A DNA stretch of 10,623 nucleotides from contig DAIDIA010000302.1 in assembly GCA_027459565.1 (NCBI GenBank), positions 1 to 10,623 of the forward strand. Reading direction: 5' to 3'. Shown here one piece after another: positions 1 to 5,488 of the stretch (positions within the stretch are counted from its first letter, which is position 1; the number at the start of each line of letters is the position of its first letter). Under the pieces are notes generated by a model. The model did no database searches and was not told the origin of the DNA. It saw only the letters and a program-made list of their open reading frames with translations. Position numbers and translations under genes: made by a program. The DNA comes from Acidimicrobiaceae bacterium. Lineage in GTDB: Bacteria > Actinomycetota > Acidimicrobiia > Acidimicrobiales > Bog-793.

Positions 1-525
1 GTCATCCGCGAGCGCGGATACACCCGCAGCACCGAACCCTTCCGGCTCTCCGCGGGAGGGCTCAGCCATGATTATGTCGACATGCGCCGGGCAGTCTCGC
101 GTGGCGAGGATCTCCTGCTCGCCGCGCAGGGCGTCATCGAGTCGCTTGCACTCGCGAAGATTGACTACTTCGCGATCGGGGGGATGACGATGGGGGCGGA
201 TCCGGTTGCCCACGCCGTCGCGCTCGTCGCAAAGACCAACTGGTTCTCCGTGCGCAAGGCCGAGAAGGAGCACGGATCGAAACGGCGGATCGAGGGGGCA
301 CAGATCGGCGAAGGGACTCCCGTCGTCGCCTTCGAGGACACGGTCTCAACCGGCCGTTCGGTGCTCGAGGCGATCGACGTCATCGAGCGCTCGGGGGCGC
401 GCGTTGTCGCCGCGTGCACGCTCTTGGACCGAGGCGACGCTGCGACCACCGAATTCGAGAGACGCTCCATTCCGTATCTCGCGATCTACACCTATCGTGA
501 TCTTGGCATCGAACCGATCGCGTGA
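1..525 (+). CDS. pyrE: Orotate phosphoribosyltransferase, 5' end outside the window
   Basis: The product would join orotate to PRPP to give orotidine 5'-phosphate in cytosolic pyrimidine synthesis. The frame is open from base 1, so the true start lies upstream; 174 codons are visible, against roughly 180-210 in the family. Visible family marks, in order: an N-terminal FRLSAGG...YVDMRRA segment (substrate region of OPRT), a VRKAEKEHGSKRRIEG stretch matching the catalytic RKxxKxHG loop, and VVAFEDTVSTGRSV, the PRPP-binding ED-x-TG loop of type I phosphoribosyltransferases. The C-terminal part, with DRGD and an IPYLAIYTYRDLGI tail, also fits OPRT. The next gene starts 7 bases after the stop, suggesting co-transcription. 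Other phosphoribosyltransferases share the ED-x-TG loop, but the RKxxKxHG loop favours OPRT. The first in-frame ATG (82) is inside the conserved domain and is not the start. Confidence 0.87.
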   Translation, partial: VIRERGYTRSTEPFRLSAGGLSHDYVDMRRAVSRGEDLLLAAQGVIESLALAKIDYFAIGGMTMGADPVAHAVALVAKTNWFSVRKAEKEHGSKRRIEGAQIGEGTPVVAFEDTVSTGRSVLEAIDVIERSGARVVAACTLLDRGDAATTEFERRSIPYLAIYTYRDLGIEPIA

Positions 526-532
526 CCCGAAG

Positions 533-1498
533 ATGACACGATCAGATCTGTCTCGTGACGTCAACGATGAAGGTGCCGGGACGCTGATCAGCGAGATCGC
601 GCCGGGGGTCCTTGAGATCGACACCCTCCTTGGGGGGTGGAAGAAGGCGACCGCCGGCTATCTCATCACGGGGGAGCGGCCGCTTCTCATCGAGACGGGT
701 TCACAGTCTTCGGTTGCGACCCTGATGCGCGCGCTCGATCACCTCGGCATCGATCACGCGGACCTCGCCGGAGTCGCGGTCACCCACATCCACCTGGATC
801 ACGCGGGCGGAGTGGGAGACGTCGCCCGGGCCTTCCCGCAGGCAACGGTCTACGTACATGAACTCGGGGCACGTCACCTCATCGACCCGACGAGACTGAT
901 CGACAGCGCATCTCGTGTCTATGGCGATCTCCTCGACAGCCTGTACGGCCGACTTGACCCAACCGATCCCGAGCGCGTCGTGGTGCTCTACGACGATGAC
1001 ACCGTCGACGTCGGAAACCGCTCGGTGCGCGCGATCGATTCACCCGGGCATGCGAAACACCATCTGGCCTTTCTCGATGAGACGAGCGGCCTGTTGTTTG
1101 CCGGGGATGCCCTTGGGGTGCAGCTCCCCGACGGCGGGGTGCTCCGACCGGCGACGCCCCCGGCCGACTTTGACTTCGCGAAGGCGATCAATTCGATGCG
1201 CCGCTTCTCCGCACTGCGTCCTGCGGGAATTGCGCTCACCCATTACGGCCTTATCCCGGCTTCGCCCGATGAGCTACTGGAGGAGGCAGAGCTCCGTCTT
1301 CGCGAATGGGTCGGCGTTGCCGAAGATGCCTATCGACGGGGCGAGGACATCGCGGAGGCGCTCACCAACGAGTTCGCCAGCCAAAACGACGATGTCGACG
1401 AGGAGCAGCGCTCGCGGATCGAGACGCTGAACGGGATCCATTCCAATGCCGCCGGGCTGCGGCGATGGATCGAGACACGGGACAAGACGCCGGGCTGA
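533..1498 (+). CDS. Metallo-beta-lactamase-fold hydrolase (COG0491-like), 321 aa
   Basis: A soluble two-metal hydrolase of the MBL superfamily; the substrate cannot be told. Metal ligands are all in place: H85-I-H87-L-D89-H90 (HxHxDH), H173 in SPGHAKHH, D192 in FAGDALG and H237 in LTHYG. The N-terminal TAGYLI...PLLIETG strand pair is typical of glyoxalase II-like members, and about 80 C-terminal residues after H237 are helical and charged, as in many actinobacterial COG0491 proteins. I chose the ATG at 533, 7 bases after the pyrE stop; the frame stays open far upstream, but that part overlaps pyrE and reads as low-complexity Arg/Ser. No strong Shine-Dalgarno is visible, so it is probably coupled to pyrE translation. 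It converges on tRNA-Ser(CGA), leaving only 3 bases between them. Confidence 0.85.
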   Translation: MTRSDLSRDVNDEGAGTLISEIAPGVLEIDTLLGGWKKATAGYLITGERPLLIETGSQSSVATLMRALDHLGIDHADLAGVAVTHIHLDHAGGVGDVARAFPQATVYVHELGARHLIDPTRLIDSASRVYGDLLDSLYGRLDPTDPERVVVLYDDDTVDVGNRSVRAIDSPGHAKHHLAFLDETSGLLFAGDALGVQLPDGGVLRPATPPADFDFAKAINSMRRFSALRPAGIALTHYGLIPASPDELLEEAELRLREWVGVAEDAYRRGEDIAEALTNEFASQNDDVDEEQRSRIETLNGIHSNAAGLRRWIETRDKTPG

Positions 1499-1501
1499 AA
1501 C

Positions 1502-1591
1502 TGGCGGATGAGGTGGGATTCGAACCCACGGAAGCCTTGCGACCTCAACGGTTTTCGAGACCGTCCGATTCGTCCACTCTCGCACTCATCC
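1502..1591 (-). tRNA. tRNA-Ser(CGA)
   Basis: Read on the minus strand, the 5' GGATGAG pairs perfectly with the 3' CTCATCC, followed by discriminator G and an encoded CCA (1502-1504). The D arm has GAGAGTGG...AATCGG as in serine tRNAs, the anticodon arm is ACGGT-CTCGAAA-ACCGT with anticodon CGA (reads UCG), a long variable arm follows (class II), and the T arm is GTGGG-TTCGAAT-CCCAC. The start lies 25 bases downstream of the tadA stop, so it may be processed from a tadA transcript. Confidence 0.95.
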
Positions 1592-1616
1592 GTTCACGAG
1601 GTTAGTAGATGCGCGT

Positions 1617-2093
1617 TCAGGCGATTTCGTCTTCCGTACCGGTGCGGCGCCGCGCAAAGAAGGACCGGAGGAGTTCACCGCACGCGCCCCCGAGCACGCC
1701 GGGAGTAACGGCGACCTCATGGTTCAAGCGCGGATCACTGCACAGGTTGTAGAGCGTTCCGCAGGCTCCTGCCTTTGGATCGACCGCGCCGAAGACCACG
1801 CGATCGACCCGGGCACTGACGAGGGCACCTGCGCACATCGCGCACGGTTCGAGCGTGACGACGAGCGTGGAGCCACCGAGTCGCCAGCCACCGAGGTGGT
1901 GCGCGGCCATCTCCAGCGCGAGGATCTCCGCGTGTGCGACCGGGTTTCTCAGCCTCTCGCGTGCATTGTGCGAACGGGCGATGACGTCACCGCCAAAGAG
2001 CACCACCGCCCCGATCGGGACCTCGCCGTCCTCCATGGCCGCCTTCGCCTCTTCGAGCGCGAGGAGCATCAGCTGTTCATCGTCTGGCTGCAC
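1617..2093 (-). CDS. tadA: tRNA-specific adenosine deaminase TadA
   Basis: TadA deaminates A34 to inosine in tRNA-Arg(ACG), allowing one tRNA to read CGU, CGC and CGA. The protein is 158 residues, the family's normal length. It carries the zinc deaminase signature: H54-A-E56 (zinc ligand and catalytic proton shuttle) and P83-C84-A-M-C87, with the family-typical EVPIGAVV near residue 24, the N43-A-R...N50 segment before HAE, and DPKAGACGTLYNL after the second motif. The start is GTG at 2093, supported by a strong GGAGGAGG at 2101-2108 seven bases upstream. It sits between two serine tRNA genes on the same strand, so all three may form one unit. Related cytidine or guanine deaminases share the zinc motifs, but the sequence and the ffs-dnaX neighbourhood favour TadA. 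Confidence 0.93.
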   Translation of the reverse strand: MQPDDEQLMLLALEEAKAAMEDGEVPIGAVVLFGGDVIARSHNARERLRNPVAHAEILALEMAAHHLGGWRLGGSTLVVTLEPCAMCAGALVSARVDRVVFGAVDPKAGACGTLYNLCSDPRLNHEVAVTPGVLGGACGELLRSFFARRRTGTEDEIA

Positions 2094-2100
2094 CTACCCG

Positions 2101-2108
2101 CCTCCTCC
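2101..2108 (-). promoter_or_regulatory. Shine-Dalgarno site of tadA
   Basis: Minus-strand GGAGGAGG, 7 bases before the GTG at 2093. It is the strongest ribosome binding site in the window and settles the GTG as the tadA start. Confidence 0.75.
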
Positions 2109-2221
2109 AAGAGATCGTCGCCGCCCGGATCGCGTTCCATACCCCGAAGACGGGCCCAAAGCCGGACTCTTTCGCACCGCTGTTGACTCTTTGCCACCCG
2201 ATGGGGGCCGGAATCGGCAGA

Positions 2222-2309
2222 TGGCGGATGAGGTGGGATTTGAACCCACGGAGGGTTTCCCCTCACACGATTTCCAATCGTGCCGATTCGGCCGCTCTCG
2301 CACTCATCC
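2222..2309 (-). tRNA. tRNA-Ser(GGA)
   Basis: On the minus strand GGATGAG pairs with CTCATCC, followed by discriminator G and encoded CCA. The anticodon arm CACGA-TTGGAAA-TCGTG gives anticodon GGA (reads UCC and UCU). A long variable arm and a T arm GTGGG-TTCAAAT-CCCAC follow. Its acceptor stem, first D-arm bases and T arm nearly match those of the CGA isoacceptor at 1502-1591, while the anticodon and variable arms differ. It is the first gene of the minus-strand cluster and faces away from the SRP RNA gene. Confidence 0.95.
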
Positions 2310-2321
2310 TTGGAGCAATAG

Positions 2322-2331
2322 ACGCTACCCT
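2322..2331. promoter_or_regulatory. Possible overlapping divergent -10 elements for tRNA-Ser(GGA) and SRP RNA
   Basis: Only 31 bases separate the tRNA 5' end (2309) from the first base of the SRP RNA end helix (2341). Within them, ACGCTACCCT reads TACCCT on plus (2326-2331) and TAGCGT on minus (2322-2327). Both fit TAnnnT and share the central TA. Each lies where a -10 should: about 9 bases before the RNA helix on plus and about 12 before the mature tRNA end on minus. No good -35 is seen on either side, so this is weak. Confidence 0.3.
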
Positions 2332-2340
2332 GTAATGGCC

Positions 2341-2472
2341 ATCACCCGCGTGTGCAGCGGCCGGGTTCTGCGCAACGCGATCCCGTGAACCGAGTCAGGG
2401 TCGGAAGGCAGCAGCTCTCAGCGGAACATTGTGTGTGCCGCAGGGGACCTGGCTGCTGCACACGCGGGTGAT
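2341..2472 (+). ncRNA. ffs: Signal recognition particle RNA, bacterial small type (4.5S)
   Basis: This RNA scaffolds Ffh in the signal recognition particle, which targets nascent membrane and secreted proteins. The diagnostic core is present: GTTCTGCGCAACGC, then CCCGTGAACC, GTCAGGGTCGGAAGGCAGCAGC with the GGAA tetraloop of the Ffh-binding helix, and the return strand CAGCGG...GTGCCGCAGG. The ends close in a perfect 18-bp helix, 2341-2358 with 2455-2472. That fixes approximate limits, though mature ends may be a few bases inside or outside. It lies just upstream of dnaX, the usual place in many Gram-positive bacteria. Confidence 0.93.
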
Positions 2473-2531
2473 GGGGCCACCTTCGACGTTCTGGTGCTAT
2501 CTCGCCAATCTCTCGTGACGCTCATCGCCAT

Positions 2532-2537
2532 TAGGCT
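2532..2537 (+). promoter_or_regulatory. Candidate -10 element of a leaderless dnaX transcript
   Basis: TAGGCT fits TAnnnT and ends 6 bases before the GTG at 2544, so transcription would start at or next to the start codon. No Shine-Dalgarno precedes dnaX. The flanking CCATTAG and the following bases closely resemble the stretch before the carboxylase gene at 5489. No convincing -35 is visible. Confidence 0.45.
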
Positions 2538-2543
2538 CGTGGC

Positions 2544-4472
2544 GTGGCTATGACTACTCCGACGTCCCCCGAGCCGGAATCTCCCTACCAGTCTCTCTAC
2601 CGGCGATACCGTCCACAGAAGTTTCACGAGGTCAGAGGACAAGAGCACGTCGCGCTTGCGCTTCGCAACGCGGTCCGGGACGGTCGCGTTGCCCACGCGT
2701 ATCTCTTCAGCGGTCCGCGGGGAACCGGCAAAACCTCCACAGCGAGAATCCTCGCCAAGGCGCTCGACTGCGAGTCGCCAGAGGATGGCGAGCCCTGTGG
2801 AATCTGCGCATCATGTCGCTCGATAACCGCAGGATCCTCGTTCGATGTGCACGAGCTCGATGCGGCCTCGAACAATGGCGTCGACGCGATGCGCGACCTG
2901 GTTGCGCGTTCGACGCTTGCGACCCCGGGGCGCTGGAAGGTCTACATCGTCGACGAGGTCCACATGCTTTCGACCCAGGCTTCGAACGCATTGCTCAAGA
3001 CACTGGAGGAGCCTCCCGAGCACGTCGTCTTTGTGCTGGCAACGACAGATCCGCAGAAGGTGCTTCCCACGATCCGCAGCCGCACGCAGCACTTCGAGTT
3101 CCACCTCCTCAATGAGTCCACACTGGATTCTCTCCTTGCGGAGATCGCGCTCGACGCGGGTCTCGAGCTCCCCGAGGGAGCGCTCGAGACCGCAGTGCGC
3201 CGTGCTCGCGGCTCCGCGCGCGATGCGCTGAGCGTCCTCGATCAGGTTGCCGCCTCTGGCGTCATCGAGGACTCCACGGACGTCATCAACGAGATCATCG
3301 GCGCGATGGGAGAGAGCGATACCGGCGCACTCCTCGTCGCGATCAACCGCGCCGTGGATGCGGGCCACGATCCTCAGCAACTCGGCGTCGATGTCATCGA
3401 GCGCCTCAGGGCTGGCTTCCTCGCACAGTTTCACGCAAATACGGCGGTTCCCCTCTCCGAGGTCGAACGCGACCAGGTGCTCGCCCTCGGCACCGCCCGG
3501 TGTGTGCGGGCGATGGAGCTCGTCGGCGCCGCGATCGTTGCGATGCGCGACGCGCCCGAGCCGCGCATCACCCTCGAGGTCGCGATGATCCGGTGCTCCC
3601 ATCCCGAGGCTGAGACTGCCCCGGAGGCACTCGTAGAACGGATCGAGCGGATAGAACGCCAACTCGCGGGCACCTCTCTTGCGCAACGTTCGATCGCACC
3701 GGCCCCGCCGACCGCAAGTCCAGCGCCACACCCGGAGTCCGGCGCATCGTCGACAGAGCCCGGGACCGGACCGGCGCCACGAACGACTCCCCAGGGAGCG
3801 GCTGTCACAACACCTCCTCCGCGCCCATCGCTCGGCGCGCTGCGACGCAACGGAGGCAGCGAGACGAAGCCGGCAGATCCGGTAGCTGGCACTCCCGCGG
3901 TGGCCGAGCCCGGAGACGGGCCCGCGCCGTCGCCCGATGCGTCAGGAGGGGCCGGCGAAGTGCCCGGATCGAAAGGCACAGCAGAGAGCCACCCGCGGCC
4001 GACGCCGACATTGGATGAGCTCGTTCGCGTCTGGGAGGACCAGATCCTCGCGGCACTTCGCCCCAAGGCGCGTGCGATCTACCAGGCGACGCGATTTGTC
4101 GCGGTTGAGGGCCAGACGGTTGTCGCCGGACTCCCCAACGAGGCGCACATCCGCCATGCGGATCCGCTCAGGGTAGATATCGAGAACACCCTCTCGACGC
4201 ATTTCGGCACCGAGCTCAAGCTTCGCCTCGTGGTTGGCGCGCCCCACCCGCAGACTCCGATCGTCGAGAGGATGACGGAGTCGAGCTCGACTCCCCAAGG
4301 TCACGATGCGAGCCTCCGCGACAACCACCAAGACGCCAGCGAACACGATGACGACCTCGCAGACCTCGGTCGCCCGCTCGAGGCCGGTGAATCCGAGGGC
4401 ACCCCGAGCACCAATATCGCCTGGGCCGAGGATCGATTGCGCGCGGCCTTCCCGGGCGCAGAGGAGATCTAA
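2544..4472 (+). CDS. dnaX: DNA polymerase III clamp-loader subunit gamma/tau
   Basis: The ATPase subunit of the clamp loader that places the beta clamp on primed DNA. 642 residues. An N-terminal SLYRRYRPQKF motif (17-27) leads into the AAA+ domain: Walker A GPRGTGKT at 57-64, a zinc module C76/C85/C88/C91, Walker B VYIVDE at 133-138 with VHMLS, sensor-1 region LATTDP near 165-170, SRT at 179-181 (SRC in E. coli; SRT is what I recall from actinobacteria), and sensor 2 GSARDALS near 225. After the domain III collar, a Pro/Ala/Gly-rich linker spans roughly 385-490, then a conserved C-terminal domain beginning TLDELVRVWEDQIL. The start is GTG 2544 or ATG 2550, two codons later; the upstream -10 spacing favours 2544. 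I saw no A-rich slippery site of the kind that yields gamma in E. coli. It heads a dnaX-ebfC-recR operon. Confidence 0.95.
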   Translation: MAMTTPTSPEPESPYQSLYRRYRPQKFHEVRGQEHVALALRNAVRDGRVAHAYLFSGPRGTGKTSTARILAKALDCESPEDGEPCGICASCRSITAGSSFDVHELDAASNNGVDAMRDLVARSTLATPGRWKVYIVDEVHMLSTQASNALLKTLEEPPEHVVFVLATTDPQKVLPTIRSRTQHFEFHLLNESTLDSLLAEIALDAGLELPEGALETAVRRARGSARDALSVLDQVAASGVIEDSTDVINEIIGAMGESDTGALLVAINRAVDAGHDPQQLGVDVIERLRAGFLAQFHANTAVPLSEVERDQVLALGTARCVRAMELVGAAIVAMRDAPEPRITLEVAMIRCSHPEAETAPEALVERIERIERQLAGTSLAQRSIAPAPPTASPAPHPESGASSTEPGTGPAPRTTPQGAAVTTPPPRPSLGALRRNGGSETKPADPVAGTPAVAEPGDGPAPSPDASGGAGEVPGSKGTAESHPRPTPTLDELVRVWEDQILAALRPKARAIYQATRFVAVEGQTVVAGLPNEAHIRHADPLRVDIENTLSTHFGTELKLRLVVGAPHPQTPIVERMTESSSTPQGHDASLRDNHQDASEHDDDLADLGRPLEAGESEGTPSTNIAWAEDRLRAAFPGAEEI

Positions 4473-4475
4473 TCC

Positions 4476-4826
4476 ATGAGTCTCTCCCCAGACAACGAAG
4501 AGGCAGGGCTGCTCGATGCAATGGCCGCACTGCAGAATCAGCTCTCGCAAGCCGAGCAGCAGGCGAACGAACGGGCGGTGGTCGGCAGCGCGGCACAGGG
4601 CAAGGTGAAGATAGCTGCCTCCGGCGAGTTCTCGTTTGACAGGGTCACGATCGATCCCTCTGTTGTCGATCCCGATGACCTCTCGCTGCTCGAGGATCTT
4701 GTCCTTGCGGCACTTCGCGACGCGACCGCTCAGCTCAAGAGGATCCGGACAGAGGCGATGGGCGGCGCAGTTGCCCAAGCGCTCCAAGGTCTGTTCGGAC
4801 CAAAAGATGGCGACCAAACGGACTAA
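4476..4826 (+). CDS. ebfC: YbaB/EbfC family nucleoid-associated protein
   Basis: A small dimeric DNA-binding protein of the YbaB/EbfC family, 116 residues (family about 100-115). The N-terminal half is a Gln/Glu-rich helix (about 10-38), followed by the family's beta segment with GKVKIAASGEFSFDRVTIDPSVV and the hallmark LLEDLVLAALRDA helix at about 70-82. The ATG at 4476 is 3 bases after the dnaX stop, with GAGGAG at 4461-4466 (inside the last dnaX codons) nine bases upstream. The dnaX-ybaB-recR order is conserved across bacteria, suggesting a link to replication or repair; the precise role in the cell is not settled for the family. Confidence 0.93.
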   Translation: MSLSPDNEEAGLLDAMAALQNQLSQAEQQANERAVVGSAAQGKVKIAASGEFSFDRVTIDPSVVDPDDLSLLEDLVLAALRDATAQLKRIRTEAMGGAVAQALQGLFGPKDGDQTD

Positions 4827-4831
4827 AGGGG
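4825..4831 (+). promoter_or_regulatory. Shine-Dalgarno site that supports the CTG start of recR
   Basis: AAAGGGG overlaps the ebfC stop codon and lies 6 bases before CTG 4838. It is the main sequence argument for this unusual start codon. Confidence 0.65.
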
Positions 4832-4837
4832 ACGACG

Positions 4838-5443
4838 CTGGCACTCTTTGACGGACCCATTCAAGACCTCGTCGATGAACTTGGTCGACTTCCCGGCGTC
4901 GGGCCAAAATCGGCGGCGCGCATTGCGTTCCATCTCCTCAAGGTCGCAAAGGAAGATGCGCTTCGACTTGCGGGTGCAATCATCGAGGTCAAGGAACGCA
5001 CGACACTCTGTGAGCGATGTTTCAACGTATCCATGGCACGCGAGTGCTCGATATGCAATGACAGCCACCGCGATACCTCAAAGATCTGCGTCGTGGAGGA
5101 TCCGCGCGACATCGTCGCCGTCGAGCGAACGCATGAGTTCACCGGGCGATACCACGTTCTCGGCGGAGCACTCAATCCGATCGAGGGCATCGGCCCGGAA
5201 CAGCTCCGGGTACGCGAGCTCCTCGCACGCATCGAAGACGAGGAGGTCGCCGAGGTGATCTTGTGCACCAATCCGAACCTCGAAGGTGACACGACCGCGA
5301 TGTACCTCGCCCGCCTCCTCAAGCCCATGGGGCTCTCGGTGACGCGCATTGCGAGTGGACTGCCCGTCGGCGGGGACCTCGAGTATGCAGACGAGCTCAC
5401 ACTCGGGCGGGCACTCGAGGGGAGGCGGGAGGTCGGCACCTAG
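4838..5443 (+). CDS. recR: Recombination mediator RecR, probable CTG start
   Basis: RecR acts with RecF/RecO to load RecA on gapped DNA. Read from CTG 4838 the protein is 201 residues, the family's normal length. It has an N-terminal helix-hairpin-helix (LGRLPGVGPKSAARIAFHLL, 15-34), a C4 zinc finger C58/C61/C70/C73, a Toprim domain with CVVEDPRDIVAVERT, YHVLGGALNPIEGIGP and the acidic TNPNLEGDTTAMYLARLL segment, and the C-terminal RIASGLPVGGDLEYADELTLGRALEGR. The first in-frame ATG (5033, residue 66) falls inside the zinc finger and cannot be the start. No ATG, GTG or TTG occurs upstream in frame near the right place, whereas CTG 4838 is preceded by AAAGGGG and gives the expected N-terminus, LFDGPIQDLVDELG. 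The gene starts 11 bases after ebfC. Confidence 0.94.
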   Translation: MALFDGPIQDLVDELGRLPGVGPKSAARIAFHLLKVAKEDALRLAGAIIEVKERTTLCERCFNVSMARECSICNDSHRDTSKICVVEDPRDIVAVERTHEFTGRYHVLGGALNPIEGIGPEQLRVRELLARIEDEEVAEVILCTNPNLEGDTTAMYLARLLKPMGLSVTRIASGLPVGGDLEYADELTLGRALEGRREVGT

Positions 5444-5475
5444 CTGTGCTTTCAACATCGGGCGCAGCGCGCCAT

Positions 5476-5481
5476 TAGCCT
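5476..5481 (+). promoter_or_regulatory. Candidate -10 element of a leaderless carboxylase transcript
   Basis: TAGCCT (TAnnnT) ends 7 bases before ATG 5489, in GCCATTAGCCT, nearly the same string as before dnaX. No Shine-Dalgarno lies in the gap after recR. TTCAAC at 5451-5456 could be a poor -35 with a long 19-base spacer. Confidence 0.45.
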
Positions 5482-5488
5482 TGCGTCA

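Noticed and set aside
206..532. N-terminal extension of the MBL hydrolase frame back to position 206
   Set aside because: It overlaps pyrE almost entirely and reads as low-complexity Arg/Ser/Pro; the MBL domain needs only the part after ATG 533.
2811..3731. A 306-codon minus-strand frame opposite dnaX
   Set aside because: It lies antisense to the AAA+ core of DnaX and its translation has no recognisable domain.
3690..4010. Programmed frameshift in dnaX that would give a short gamma form
   Set aside because: No A-rich slippery heptamer and stem-loop of the E. coli type seen in the linker region; the frame runs intact to the conserved C-terminal domain.
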